A DNA stretch of 64,000 nt from Sphingomonas sp. So64.6b (GTDB lineage: Bacteria; Pseudomonadota; Alphaproteobacteria; Sphingomonadales; Sphingomonadaceae), in contig NZ_CP048817.1 of the NCBI RefSeq assembly GCF_014171475.1, positions 2,914,001 through 2,978,000 on the forward strand. Direction: 5' to 3'. The position numbers and the translations under genes were made by a program. Shown here piece after piece: positions 35,559 to 45,172 of this stretch (position 1 is the first letter of the stretch; the number at the start of each line of letters is the position of its first letter). Under the pieces are notes generated by a model. The model saw nothing but the letters and a program-made list of their open reading frames with translations. It did not search any database and had not been told where the DNA came from.

Positions 35559-36272
35559 ATGGACGGGCCCGATTGCGAGCCGGGCATGGTGGCGGTATCG
35601 AGCCTGATGCCCGTGCCGCGTTACAAGATGGTGATCCTGGATTTCGACGGTACGCTCGCGGACAGCGGCGACTGGTTCCTGTCGATCTCCGACCAACTGG
35701 CCGACCGCTTCCATTTTCGCCGCGTCCGACCCGAAGAGGTCGAGATGCTGCGCGGACAATCGAGCCGCGAAGTGATCCGCTACCTCCGAGTGCCGCGCTG
35801 GCGGCTTCCGGCGATCGGGCGCTATGTCCATGCGCTGCTCGCAACGCAGATCGACCGCATTTCGCTGTTCGACGGCGTCGCGGCGATGATCGAGACACTT
35901 GCCGCGAGCGGCGTCCGGCTGGCGCTGGTGACATCCAATTCGCAAGCCAATGCCTGCGCCATTCTCGGACGCGAGATCACTGACCGGATCGAGCATTTCG
36001 AATGCGGCGCGTCGCTGTTCGGCAAGGCACGGCGCTATCGCCGGGTGCTGCGTCGCGCGAAGCTGCCCGCCGATCAGGTCTTCTCGATCGGTGACGAAAC
36101 CCGCGACATCACCGCCGCGCGCAAGGCCGGGATCGGTTCCGGCGCGGTGATGTGGGGTTACGCCAACCGCGTCGCCCTGGCCCGCCTGTCACCGGATGCG
36201 ATGTTCGAAACGCCGGGTGAGGTGCTCGACCTGGTGCTGGGCCGGCATCGCAACCCCGTGCCGACCGCCTGA
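35559..36272 (+). CDS. HAD-superfamily phosphatase (Gph-like)
   Basis: A protein of about 237 residues with HAD motif I VILDFDGTLADSGDW, motif II LVTSNSQANA, and motif IV FSIGDETRDITAAR. It is close in pattern to phosphoglycolate phosphatase-like enzymes; the substrate is uncertain. Starts at 35559, 35586 and 35607 all precede motif I. It lies in a plus-strand run with the next two genes. Confidence 0.82.
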   Translation: MDGPDCEPGMVAVSSLMPVPRYKMVILDFDGTLADSGDWFLSISDQLADRFHFRRVRPEEVEMLRGQSSREVIRYLRVPRWRLPAIGRYVHALLATQIDRISLFDGVAAMIETLAASGVRLALVTSNSQANACAILGREITDRIEHFECGASLFGKARRYRRVLRRAKLPADQVFSIGDETRDITAARKAGIGSGAVMWGYANRVALARLSPDAMFETPGEVLDLVLGRHRNPVPTA

Positions 36273-36275
36273 CCG

Positions 36276-37082
36276 ATGCGCGCTATCCCGGACAGCTTCG
36301 ACCCGGCGGTGGTGACCGCGATCGACGCGCGGCTCGATGCGGTCGCGCGCGATGAACATGTCGCGCTGCCGCTGGTCGTTGAAAGCGGCAGCCGCGCCTG
36401 GGGATTCGCTTCGCCCGATAGCGATTATGATTGTCGCTTCATCTATGTCCGGCGACGGCGCGATTATCTCGCGCTGTGGCCAAAGCGCGACGTGATCGAA
36501 ACGCCGCTCGACCCCGTGCTCGACGTCAATGGCTGGGATCTCGCCAAGGCGCTGCGGCTGATGGTCAAAGGCAATGCGGTTGCGGTCGAGTGGCTGCGCT
36601 CGCCAATCGTCTATCGCGGCGACCCGGTGTTCCGCGATGCGCTCGACGCGTTCGCGAACGACCATATGCCGAGCGAGGCGGTGCAGAGCCATTATCTGCA
36701 TCTTGGGCTGCAACAATGGGCCCGGCATGGCGAGGGCGTCACATCGGGCAAGAAATTATTCTACGCGCTGCGCCCGGCGGCAGCGCTGCGCTGGAGCCGG
36801 TTGCACGACCAGGCCTTGCCGCCGATGCACTTTCCCACGCTGATGGCCGAAAGCGATCCGCCCGCCGATGTCGCGGCGATTGTCGCCGATCTCATTGCGC
36901 GCAAGGCAGAGACCCGCGAACTGGGCGCAGCGGTCATTCCAGTCGAGATCGCCGCGTTCATCGAAACCGAATATGAACTGGCATCCGGCCGTCAGCGCGA
37001 AGACCGCGCCGACGACCGCGCCAGGGCCGCCGCCGATGCGCTGTTCACGACCCTTTTGGAACGATTTTCTCCCGATGACTAA
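36276..37082 (+). CDS. RlaP-like nucleotidyltransferase
   Basis: A 268-residue protein with the polymerase-beta type motif [20 protein letters not shown] (GS...DxD) near residue 36, and the RlaP-type helical tail ([16 protein letters not shown]). This family is predicted to transfer nucleotides and sometimes neighbours RNA ligases; none is seen here. The gene starts 3 bp after the HAD gene and overlaps tgt by 8 bp. Confidence 0.83.
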   Translation: MRAIPDSFDPAVVTAIDARLDAVARDEHVALPLVVESGSRAWGFASPDSDYDCRFIYVRRRRDYLALWPKRDVIETPLDPVLDVNGWDLAKALRLMVKGNAVAVEWLRSPIVYRGDPVFRDALDAFANDHMPSEAVQSHYLHLGLQQWARHGEGVTSGKKLFYALRPAAALRWSRLHDQALPPMHFPTLMAESDPPADVAAIVADLIARKAETRELGAAVIPVEIAAFIETEYELASGRQREDRADDRARAAADALFTTLLERFSPDD

Positions 37083-38211
37083 ACCCCGTTTCGACTTCAC
37101 CATCCACGCCACCGACGGCAAGGCGCGTAGCGGCGAGGTCGCGATGCGGCGCGGCACGATTCGCACGCCCGCTTTCATGCCGGTCGGCACCGCCGCGACG
37201 GTCAAGGGGATGAAGCCCGGCGATGTACGTGCAAGCGGCGCCGATATCATCCTCGGCAATACCTATCATCTGATGTTGCGGCCCGGCGCGGAGCGCGTCG
37301 CACGGCTCGGCGGCCTGCACGGTTTCATGGGCTGGGACCGGCCGATCCTGACCGATTCGGGCGGCTATCAGGTGATGAGCCTGTCCGACCTGACCACCCG
37401 GTCGGAGGATGGCGTGACCTTCAAAAGCCATCTCGACGGCACGCGCCATACGCTCAGCCCGGAACGCTCGATCGAGATCCAGCGGCTGCTCGGCTCCGAC
37501 ATCGTCATGGCGTTCGACGAACTGGTTCCGACCACTTCGACGCGCGAAGTGCAGGCGGCAGCGATGGCGCGTTCGATGCGCTGGGCGAAGCGCAGCCGCG
37601 CCGCGTTCGATGCGGGCGGCGAGCATGCCGAGGGCGCGGCGCTGTTCGGTATCCAGCAAGGCGCGCTCGACCCCCGGCTGCGCGGCGAGAGCGCCGGCGC
37701 GCTGATCGAGATCGGTTTCGACGGCTATGCGGTCGGCGGCCTTGCGGTCGGCGAGGGGCAGGAAGCGATGTTCGCCTGCCTCGACTTCGCGCCGGGGCAA
37801 TTGCCCGAAGACAAACCACGCTATCTGATGGGCGTGGGCAAGCCCGACGATATCGTCGGCGCGGTCGAACGCGGCATCGACATGTTCGACTGCGTGCTGC
37901 CGACCCGCTCGGGCCGCACCGGCCAGGCGTTCACGCGGGCCGGGCCGATCAACATCCGCAACGCGAAATTCGGCGAGGATAGCGGCCCGCTCGACCCGGC
38001 CTGCGCCTGCCCGGTCTGCGCGACCTGGAGCCGCGCCTATCTCCATCATCTGGTGCGCGCGGGCGAAATGCTTGGCGCAATGCTGATGACCGAGCATAAC
38101 CTGTATTTCTACCAGGCGCTGATGGCCGATTTGCGCGCGGCGATCGTCGAGGGACGGCTCAAGACCTTCGCCGATGCGTTCAGGACGGGTTATATGAACA
38201 AGGGTCAGTGA
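37075..38211 (+). CDS. tgt: tRNA-guanine (queuine) transglycosylase
   Basis: A 378-residue enzyme that exchanges guanine 34 for preQ1 in Asn, Asp, His and Tyr tRNAs. It has [19 protein letters not shown], the active-site [17 protein letters not shown]-like [22 protein letters not shown], and the zinc cluster CACPVC followed by HH. The ATG at 37075 fits the family start ([10 protein letters not shown]). Its stop lies in a 14-bp duplication. Confidence 0.97.
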   Translation: MTKPRFDFTIHATDGKARSGEVAMRRGTIRTPAFMPVGTAATVKGMKPGDVRASGADIILGNTYHLMLRPGAERVARLGGLHGFMGWDRPILTDSGGYQVMSLSDLTTRSEDGVTFKSHLDGTRHTLSPERSIEIQRLLGSDIVMAFDELVPTTSTREVQAAAMARSMRWAKRSRAAFDAGGEHAEGAALFGIQQGALDPRLRGESAGALIEIGFDGYAVGGLAVGEGQEAMFACLDFAPGQLPEDKPRYLMGVGKPDDIVGAVERGIDMFDCVLPTRSGRTGQAFTRAGPINIRNAKFGEDSGPLDPACACPVCATWSRAYLHHLVRAGEMLGAMLMTEHNLYFYQALMADLRAAIVEGRLKTFADAFRTGYMNKGQ

Positions 38212-38264
38212 AGATTGGCCAATGAAGATTGGGCGAGAAGACCGACGACGTGAAGGATGATGGC

Positions 38265-38471
38265 GTGAGTGACGACAGCGTACCCGAGATGAACGAGATC
38301 GAAGCCGCGGCGCGCGAGGCGAAGCGCGCGCGCGAGGCGGCGGATGCGAGCGTCGAGGCGCGCGAGGACGGCGGCAACTGGCCGATCCTGCCGATCAGCA
38401 TCGGCGTCGGTTCGGCCGCACTGGCGGCGGCGCTGCTCTACGCCAACCGGTCGCGCAAGAAGCGCGACTGA
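38265..38471 (+). CDS. Small hypothetical protein with C-terminal membrane helix
   Basis: About 68 residues: an acidic start, a charged Ala/Arg/Glu helix (EIEAAAREAKRAREAADASV), then a membrane segment (LPISIGVGSAALAAALLYA) and a basic end (RSRKKRD). The GTG at 38265 has AAGGA 7 bases upstream; GTG 38250 and TTG 38229 give longer forms. I recognise no family. Confidence 0.6.
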   Translation: MSDDSVPEMNEIEAAAREAKRAREAADASVEAREDGGNWPILPISIGVGSAALAAALLYANRSRKKRD

Positions 38472-38630
38472 CGCGCTCGACGGCGCGCGCCTTCGTCGAA
38501 GAATTACCTTAACCATCAAGTGTTTCGCCGCGGGACGGCGCGAAATCGGGGGCAGCCTGTTAAGGGCCTGTGCGCTATGCGGGCGCGATCGAACTCGATG
38601 TGAGTCGATATTGGCCCAAAGGCGCGCTGC

Positions 38631-39659
38631 TTGACGCTGGAGATGATCACCAACTGGTTGCGGATGCGGCGGCTCGGCAAGCTCGGCATCGTCGGGATCG
38701 TCGCGTTGATCTTTGCCGGCGTCTCGGCGCATGCGGCGATCCGCGCGATCGTCGAGCAAAGCGCGCCGCCGGTGACGGTCGCGCCACGCCCGGCCGGCTA
38801 TGAGGCCGAGGATCATTTCCCCGGCGCCGCTTATCTCTATGTCGCCGATGAGAACGCCGCGCCCGCCAAGGGCACGACCGGCACCGCTGCGCTGCCCGAC
38901 CTGCCTTTGCCGCCCGAGGCCGCGACGCTTGCCGCCGATACTTCGGTCCAGGCCGCCGCACCCTTTTCGATGCGCTTCGCCAGCGCGACCGATCGCGGCC
39001 GCGCGCTGCAATGCCTGACCGCAGCGATCTATTACGAAGCGGCGAGCGAACCCGATGCGGGGCAGCAGGCGGTCGCGCAGGTGATCCTCAACCGCGTGCG
39101 CCATCCGGCCTTTCCGGCGACGGTGTGCGGCGTGATCTATCAGGGGTCGGAACGCACCACCGGATGCCAGTTCAGCTATGCCTGTGACGGATCGATGGCG
39201 CGTATACCGTCCAAGGCCTATTGGAACCGCGCGATGCGCGTCGCCGCCCAGGCGCTCAACGGCGGCGTCTTTGCCCCGGTCGGCATGGCGACGCATTACC
39301 ATACTTATGCGGTGACCCCGTCGTGGAACCGCAGCCTGGTGATGACCGCCGCGATCGGCGCGCATTTCTTCCATCGCTGGCAGGGTTATTGGGGCACGCC
39401 CGGCGCGTTCCGTCAGGTCTATCGCGGCGGCGAACCGCTACCCGGCCCGCATCCGCGCGCCGAGATTCACGCCGTCACGCTGGCCGCCGCCGCGGCGGTG
39501 CCGCCTGCGCCGCGTACCGCGCCAGCGTCGATCCAACCGGCCTATGCGCAGAGCGGCATGCCGACCGGCGGTTACGTTCCGGCCGCCGCGCCGACTGCGT
39601 TGCCGGGAGATTCGCAAATCCTCGATCGCTGGAAAGATTCGGGCAAACCACTGCACTGA
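38631..39659 (+). CDS. Cell wall hydrolase, SleB family
   Basis: A 342-residue protein with an N-terminal membrane helix (IVGIVALIFAGVSAHAAI) and a SleB/Hydrolase_2 domain: CLTAAIYYEAASEPDAGQQA, VILNRVRHPAFPATVCGVI, and CQFSYACDG. The conserved Glu in YYEA is in place. The C-terminal tail is Ala/Pro-rich. It probably cuts peptidoglycan glycan strands. Confidence 0.9.
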   Translation: MTLEMITNWLRMRRLGKLGIVGIVALIFAGVSAHAAIRAIVEQSAPPVTVAPRPAGYEAEDHFPGAAYLYVADENAAPAKGTTGTAALPDLPLPPEAATLAADTSVQAAAPFSMRFASATDRGRALQCLTAAIYYEAASEPDAGQQAVAQVILNRVRHPAFPATVCGVIYQGSERTTGCQFSYACDGSMARIPSKAYWNRAMRVAAQALNGGVFAPVGMATHYHTYAVTPSWNRSLVMTAAIGAHFFHRWQGYWGTPGAFRQVYRGGEPLPGPHPRAEIHAVTLAAAAAVPPAPRTAPASIQPAYAQSGMPTGGYVPAAAPTALPGDSQILDRWKDSGKPLH

Positions 39660-39686
39660 TTCGCGCCATCCGCGCTACCCCCTCCC

Positions 39687-39711
39687 CGTTCGTGCTGAGC
39701 TGGTCGAAGCA
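39687..39711. repeat. TGAGCTTGTCGAAG-type repeat, single degenerate arm
   Basis: CGTTCGTGCTGAGCTGGTCG, continuing AAGCA, is one arm of the palindromic family seen in full at 57950-58043 and 62982-63070. Confidence 0.65.
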
Positions 39712-39740
39712 CTGTTCTTCTTCCGCCCGTGCAAAGAAGA

Positions 39741-39768
39741 ACGGCCCCGCCATCGCTGGCGGGGCCGT
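39741..39768. terminator. Bidirectional Rho-independent terminator
   Basis: ACGGCCCCGCC (39741-39751) and GGCGGGGCCGT (39758-39768) form a perfect 11-bp stem with loop ATCGCT between two converging genes. Confidence 0.8.
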
Positions 39769-39791
39769 CCGGTCTTGTCAGTGTCCGGCGC

Positions 39792-40151
39792 TTAGTAGCG
39801 GCGGCCCTGACGGTCGTGCTTCTGGATCTTGATCCGCTGGCTCAGCGCATCGAAGCGGCGATCGAGATCGCGGCGCTCGGCGATGGTCAGGCCGGGGCGG
39901 CTGCGGCGATACTGCGCCTCCAGATTGGTGAGTTGACGAAACTGCGCCTTCAGCCGGCTTGCTTCGACCCGGTTAAGCGCACCGGAGCGGATGCCCTGAT
40001 CGATCCGGTTGTACAGGTTTGCCTGGCGCTGATTGATGTTCTGCCACTGACCCTGGCCATGGGCCTGCGGATAAGGGGCGGCGGTGGCGGCGACGGGCAG
40101 CGCGGTTGCGGCAAAGCCGAGGCTCGCGATCAAAATGGCGATTTTCTTCAT
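39792..40151 (-). CDS. Small secreted basic protein, unknown function
   Basis: A 119-residue protein with a signal peptide (MKKIAILIASLGFAATALPV). The mature part is an Arg/Gln-rich helical region (NINQRQANLYNRIDQGIRSG, then LDRRFDALSQRI). Related small proteins are common in sphingomonads; the function is unknown. The ATG at 40151 follows GGAGTGAGG. Confidence 0.75.
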   Translation of the reverse strand: MKKIAILIASLGFAATALPVAATAAPYPQAHGQGQWQNINQRQANLYNRIDQGIRSGALNRVEASRLKAQFRQLTNLEAQYRRSRPGLTIAERRDLDRRFDALSQRIKIQKHDRQGRRY

Positions 40152-40334
40152 AACCCTCACTCCTTTTACTCGGCCGATCTCGTTGGCCTGAAAGGGGTTA
40201 TGAAACTCATGTGTCGCGCGGATGTGCCAGCGATGCGAATAAAGTGTCGCAAATTTTGCCGGCACGCGCAGCGCCGTTCATCTTGCGGGATTCGCCGGGG
40301 AGGAGGGCGCGTTTCCCGCCCTTGACGGGAAGAC

Positions 40335-41588
40335 TCAGTTGGACGCCAGCCGCCGCGCGAAATGGACCTCGACCGCACGCCGTACGCTTTGCGCGATGCG
40401 CTTGCGGCCATCGGGCGAATCGATGAACGCGGCATCGCTGGGGTTGGAGATATAGCCTGTCTCGAACAGGATCGACGGCATGTCCGGCGCCTTGAGCACG
40501 ACCAGCGATGCCATGCGGTGGAAGTTCGCCTTGACCGGAATCAGCGGCTGCGCTTCGCGGCCGAGCAAGCGGGCGAAGCTCGCCGAACTGTTCATCGTCT
40601 CGCGCTGCGTCAGGTCGATCAGGATCGACGAGATGTCGGTCGTCGTATCGCCAAGGTTCACGCCCGAGATGATGTCGGCCTTGTTCTCGCGCGCCGCAAG
40701 CCGCGCCGATTCCTTGTCGGAGGCGACTTCGGACAAGGTGTAGACCGATGCGCCGCTGGCCAGGCCCGCGCCGACGCTGTCGCAATGGATCGAGATGAAC
40801 AAATTCGCCTTCAGCTTGCGCGCGATACCATAGCGTTCCTGCAAGATCAGGAAGCGGTCGTCGTCACGCGTGAGCGCAACGCGCACTCGTCCCGAGCGCA
40901 GCAATTCGTCACGGATCGCCCGGGCGATGCGCAGGGTCACATCCTTTTCGCGCAACCCGCTATCGGGCGAGATAGCGCCGGGATCGACCCCGCCATGGCC
41001 GGCATCGATCACCACCAGCGGCCGGCTGTCGTCGCCATAGACGGTCGGCAGCAGCATCGTCTTGCTTGGCTTGGGCACGGGGATAGAGAGTTCGTAGCGG
41101 CGCGGCGCGGCAGCGGCGGTGAAGTTGCTGAACGGCGGCAGAAAGCTCATCCGTCCTTCCGCGGCCGCGCGTGCGAAGCTCGCATCGTCGACCGTGCGCA
41201 ACTCCAGCGTCAGTTCACGGCCGTCGCTCGCGAAGCTCCCCTCCGTGACGATCGCCGGCTGCGAGAGATCGAAAACGACCCGCGCGCCCTGCTCGCCGCG
41301 CGCAGCCTGACGCACCGCGCGGATCGGTCCGCCGGCATCCGTCCGGCCACCCGGGGTCGCACCGGTGATGTCGAGCGCGATACGATTGGGTCCGGCGAGC
41401 ATGAACATCGACGCATCGACCACCGCCGCATCGAACTTAACCACGATCCGGTCGTGCTTGACCTCGACACGCTCCACCGACGCCGCCCAGCTGGGGGTGC
41501 CGGCAAGCCAGCATGCCAGAAGGGTCAGGAAGAAGGACACACGAGCGTAATGCCGCGCCGATAGTGGCGCGGTCCAGCGAAAATACAT
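40335..41588 (-). CDS. N-acetylmuramoyl-L-alanine amidase (AMIN plus Amidase_3)
   Basis: A protein of about 417 residues that cleaves the bond between muramic acid and L-alanine in peptidoglycan. An N-terminal signal or membrane helix precedes an AMIN domain (VERVEVKHDRIVVKFDAAVV). The zinc hydrolase has VVIDAGHGGVDPGAI, then HCDSVGAG and ILFETGYISN with the catalytic Glu. The ATG at 41588 seems best; 41615 is possible. It diverges from rne. Confidence 0.93.
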   Translation of the reverse strand: MYFRWTAPLSARHYARVSFFLTLLACWLAGTPSWAASVERVEVKHDRIVVKFDAAVVDASMFMLAGPNRIALDITGATPGGRTDAGGPIRAVRQAARGEQGARVVFDLSQPAIVTEGSFASDGRELTLELRTVDDASFARAAAEGRMSFLPPFSNFTAAAAPRRYELSIPVPKPSKTMLLPTVYGDDSRPLVVIDAGHGGVDPGAISPDSGLREKDVTLRIARAIRDELLRSGRVRVALTRDDDRFLILQERYGIARKLKANLFISIHCDSVGAGLASGASVYTLSEVASDKESARLAARENKADIISGVNLGDTTTDISSILIDLTQRETMNSSASFARLLGREAQPLIPVKANFHRMASLVVLKAPDMPSILFETGYISNPSDAAFIDSPDGRKRIAQSVRRAVEVHFARRLASN

Positions 41589-42083
41589 GGGCGGGGGGTC
41601 CCATTCGAACAACAATGACTATCGCTTGGCTAAACCACCGCCCCTTCCAACACGGTGAAGCGACGGGGTTAACGCGTCGTTGGGCACGATATTGCCGGAC
41701 AGCCGGCCCGAACGTGCCGGTTGCTGCGCGCAACGACCGGTGCTAGATGCGAAATTGCACCGGCAAGCGCATAAGTTCGCGCCCAATCCGGTCTACTTGG
41801 CCGCCCCTCTCTGGGCGCGGCCCTTCCAGGTTGAAGTTCGCAATGACGCATTTCCTTTCCCGCCCCCACCGACCGGTTCCGACCGGCGGGTTTGTGGGCG
41901 TGTCAGGTGCCACGGGCCATGCGCCCGGGCGTGCGCTGCGAGCAGAGGCACATTTCGACAACAGCGGCACGTTCAGGCCAGGCGGCGTTTCCGCCGGGCA
42001 GGACGGCCATTACAATCGCGCGCGGCCATCCCGGCCCAGCCTTTACCAGCTGCATCCCGGACCGCGCGCCCGGAGAATAGTCA
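41589..42083. other. Intergenic region upstream of rne, 495 bp
   Basis: No convincing gene lies between the amidase and rne, which diverge. It should hold both promoters and the rne leader. An imperfect palindrome (GCCGGTTGCTGCGCGCAACG and on, about 41715-41745) lies in its middle. Confidence 0.5.
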
Positions 42084-44825
42084 ATGACCACGCGTATGCT
42101 GATCGACGCACGCCACCGGGAAGAAACCCGTGTGGCGGTCGTCAAAGGGAACCGGATCGAGGAGTTTGATTTCGAGTCCGCCGAGCGCAAGCAGCTCAAA
42201 GGGAATATCTATCTAGCCAAGGTTACCCGGGTTGAACCGTCGCTGCAGGCGGCGTTCATCGATTATGGCGGCAATCGTCATGGTTTCCTGGCGTTCAGCG
42301 AAATCCATCCCGATTATTACCAGATCCCCAAGGAAGACCGTGACGCGCTGCTGCGCGAAGAGGCGGAGCATGCCGCCGAGGAAGCAGCACTTCGCGCCGA
42401 ACTGGATGCCCAGGACGAGCTGCACGGCGACGATTATGACGACGAACATGACCATGGCGATCACGACCATGATCACGAAAGCGAGATCGACGAAGATACG
42501 GTAGAGCGTTTCGAGGATGATGGCGGCGTCGGCGCCGAAGTGGCGGCCGAAGAGGGCGGCCGTTCGCGCGGCCGTCGCAAGCGCAGCGCATCCGACGACG
42601 CGGTCGACGATTTGCGCGAACGCCGCATGAATCTGCGCCGCCGCTACAAGATCCAGGACGTGATCCGCCGTCGTCAGGTGCTGCTGGTCCAGGTCGTCAA
42701 GGAGGAGCGCGGCAACAAGGGTGCGGCGCTGACCACCTATTTATCGCTTGCCGGCCGCTATTGCGTGCTGATGCCCAACACGTCGCATGGCGGCGGGATC
42801 AGCCGCAAGATTTCGAACGCGGGCGACCGCAAGCGTTTGAAGTCGATCATGGCGGACATGAAGCTGCCGCCGTCGATGGGCTGCATCGTGCGCACCGCCG
42901 GCCTGCAGCGTACCAAGGTCGAGATCAAGCGCGACTTCGATTATCTCGCCCGGCTGTGGGATGGGATCCGCGACACGACGCTGCAATCATCGGCGCCGGC
43001 GCTGGTCTATGGCGACAGCGACCTGATCAAGCGCGCGATCCGCGACATCTATAACCGCGAGATCGACGAGGTGATCGTCGAAGGCGAGGACGGCTATCGT
43101 CACGCCAAGGACTTCATGAAGCTGCTGATGCCGAGCCATGCGCGCAAGGTGAAGCATTATTCCGACCCCGTGCCGCTGTTCCAGCGCGCGCATGTCGAGG
43201 ATCAGCTTGGCGCGATGTACCATCCGGTGGTGCAGCTGAAATCGGGCGGCTATCTGGTGATCAACCCGACCGAGGCTCTGGTGTCGATCGACATCAACTC
43301 CGGCCGGTCGACGCGCGAGCATTCGATCGAGCAGACCGCGACCGCGACCAACCTCGAAGCGACGCAGGAAATCGCACGCCAGTTGCGCCTGCGCGACATG
43401 GCTGGCCTGGTCGTGATCGACTTTATCGACATGGACAACGGCTCCAACGTCCGCAAGGTCGAGAAGGCGATGAAGGAGGCGTTGAAGAACGATCGCGCCC
43501 GCATCCAGGTCGGCCGCATCTCGAGCTTCGGCCTGATGGAAATGAGCCGCCAGCGCCTGCGCACCGGCGTGCTCGAAGCATCGACCCGCCAGTGCCCGCA
43601 TTGCGAAGGCACCGGTCTGGTCCGTACCGCATCGTCGTCGGGCCTGTCGGCGCTGCGCATGATTGAGGATGAGGCGGCACGCGGCCGCGGTTCCGAAGTC
43701 ACGTTGCGCGCGAGCATGGAAGCGGCCTTCTACCTGCTCAACCGCAAGCGCGCGGAACTGGCCGAGATCGAGGATCGCTACGGCGTGAAGATCGAAGTCG
43801 CGCCGGACGGCGAACAGGAAGGCGCACGCATGGCGGTGGAGGTCTCCGGACCGCCGCCGGCCCATGCCCCGCGCTTCGACGCGCCGATCGAGGATCTCGA
43901 CGATGATATCCCCGAGGATATCGAGGACGAGATCGACGAGGTCGAAGAGGAAGAAGCCGAAGCGCCGCGCCAGGCACGCGAACCGCGTGAGCGCGGCGAG
44001 CGGACCGAACGCTCGAGCGACGATGAAGGCAGCTCGCGCCGCCGTCGCCGCCGCCGCGGGCGTCGCGGTCGCAACCGGCCCGAGAGCGATGGCACGCCAG
44101 AGGGCGATGCCGAGGCTGCACGTGTCGCCGCGGAAGACGATGCCGAGGATGCCCTTGAGGACGCCGAAGCAACAACCGAGACCGGTGATGTCGAAGCGAT
44201 GGGCGACGCGCCCGCCGGCGACGGCGAAGGCCGTCGTCGTCGCGGACGCCGGGGCCGTCGCGGCGGTCGTCGCACCGAGGGTGAGCGGACCAACGAGGCA
44301 GGCGACGTGATCGCCACCGACGAGGCCCCCGACTCTGTATCAGCCGAAGAGCCGGCCGAAGAGCTAGTGGCCGAAGCCGAGCCGGTCGAAGCGCCGAAAA
44401 AGGGTCGTCGCCGTCCCAAGGCGCGCGATGCCGCCGAGGCACCGGTGATTGTCGCCGAGACCCCGGTCGAAGCGCCGGTCGCTGAAGCCGAGGCCGAAGC
44501 ACCGGCCAAGCCGAAGCGGGCGCGCAAGCCCAAGGCAGCCGCGGTCACGGTCGAAACCCCGCCCGCGGCACCGGTTCCCGAACCGGTTGCCGAGGAACCG
44601 GCGGCCAAGCCGAAGCGGCGTGCCCCGCGGAAAAAGGCCGGAGCGGCAGCCGAAGCGGCGCAACCCGATGAATCCGATATGCGGGCCATCCCGCTCGCTG
44701 ACGGACTAGACGGTGCGGCCCCTGCCGATGCGGCAACAGGCCCGGACGATGCGGCCAATGATGCCGATCCCGGCGAGGCCGGTTCGACGCGTCGTGGCTG
44801 GTGGCAGCGCACCTTCGGGGCGTAA
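42084..44825 (+). CDS. rne: Ribonuclease E/G
   Basis: A 913-residue endoribonuclease for mRNA decay and rRNA processing. The S1 domain begins FIDYGGNRHGFLAFSEIHPDY and is interrupted by an acidic, His/Asp-rich insertion (about residues 105-170). The catalytic core has ALVSIDINSGRS and VVIDFIDMDN, with metal-binding Asp residues, and the zinc-link CPHCEGTG. The C-terminal third is a low-complexity Arg/Glu/Ala/Pro scaffold with RGRRGRN-like RNA-binding patches. The start is the ATG at 42084. Confidence 0.96.
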   Translation: MTTRMLIDARHREETRVAVVKGNRIEEFDFESAERKQLKGNIYLAKVTRVEPSLQAAFIDYGGNRHGFLAFSEIHPDYYQIPKEDRDALLREEAEHAAEEAALRAELDAQDELHGDDYDDEHDHGDHDHDHESEIDEDTVERFEDDGGVGAEVAAEEGGRSRGRRKRSASDDAVDDLRERRMNLRRRYKIQDVIRRRQVLLVQVVKEERGNKGAALTTYLSLAGRYCVLMPNTSHGGGISRKISNAGDRKRLKSIMADMKLPPSMGCIVRTAGLQRTKVEIKRDFDYLARLWDGIRDTTLQSSAPALVYGDSDLIKRAIRDIYNREIDEVIVEGEDGYRHAKDFMKLLMPSHARKVKHYSDPVPLFQRAHVEDQLGAMYHPVVQLKSGGYLVINPTEALVSIDINSGRSTREHSIEQTATATNLEATQEIARQLRLRDMAGLVVIDFIDMDNGSNVRKVEKAMKEALKNDRARIQVGRISSFGLMEMSRQRLRTGVLEASTRQCPHCEGTGLVRTASSSGLSALRMIEDEAARGRGSEVTLRASMEAAFYLLNRKRAELAEIEDRYGVKIEVAPDGEQEGARMAVEVSGPPPAHAPRFDAPIEDLDDDIPEDIEDEIDEVEEEEAEAPRQAREPRERGERTERSSDDEGSSRRRRRRRGRRGRNRPESDGTPEGDAEAARVAAEDDAEDALEDAEATTETGDVEAMGDAPAGDGEGRRRRGRRGRRGGRRTEGERTNEAGDVIATDEAPDSVSAEEPAEELVAEAEPVEAPKKGRRRPKARDAAEAPVIVAETPVEAPVAEAEAEAPAKPKRARKPKAAAVTVETPPAAPVPEPVAEEPAAKPKRRAPRKKAGAAAEAAQPDESDMRAIPLADGLDGAAPADAATGPDDAANDADPGEAGSTRRGWWQRTFGA

Positions 44826-45172
44826 GCCTGGTTCGCTTTAGGGCGAGAGGATCAGTTAGCGGCGGTGAAGGCGATATGCCTTTGCCGCCGTTTCCTTGTT
44901 GGCCGCGCGGTTGTGTCTTGATCGCCGATAGTCCCCCTCTCCCTTCCGTCGCTTCGCTCCTCCCTCCCTCTCCCACAAGGGGAGAGGGAATTAGGAAGCG
45001 CGATTCCTAAATCTCCTCTCCCCCTATGGGAGAGGAAGGGGGCCCGCGCGCAGCGTGGGAAGGTGAGGGGACTGAGGACATGATCACACCACACCTCCCC
45101 TTCACCCCATATTCACCCCCACCAGACCACACCCCGCCCTTCCCCGTTGCCACAACCGGAAGAAGTGTCGAT
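44826..45172. repeat. Intergenic interval with CTCTCCC/GGGAGAG palindromes
   Basis: The 347-bp gap between rne and the M48 protease holds imperfect inverted repeats built on CCCTCTCCC and GGGAGAGG (about 44936-45060), typical of dispersed palindromic elements. I see no gene. Confidence 0.6.

Noticed and set aside
41437..41733. Minus-strand frame upstream of the amidase
   Set aside because: No recognisable product, overlaps the amidase start and shows no coding pattern.
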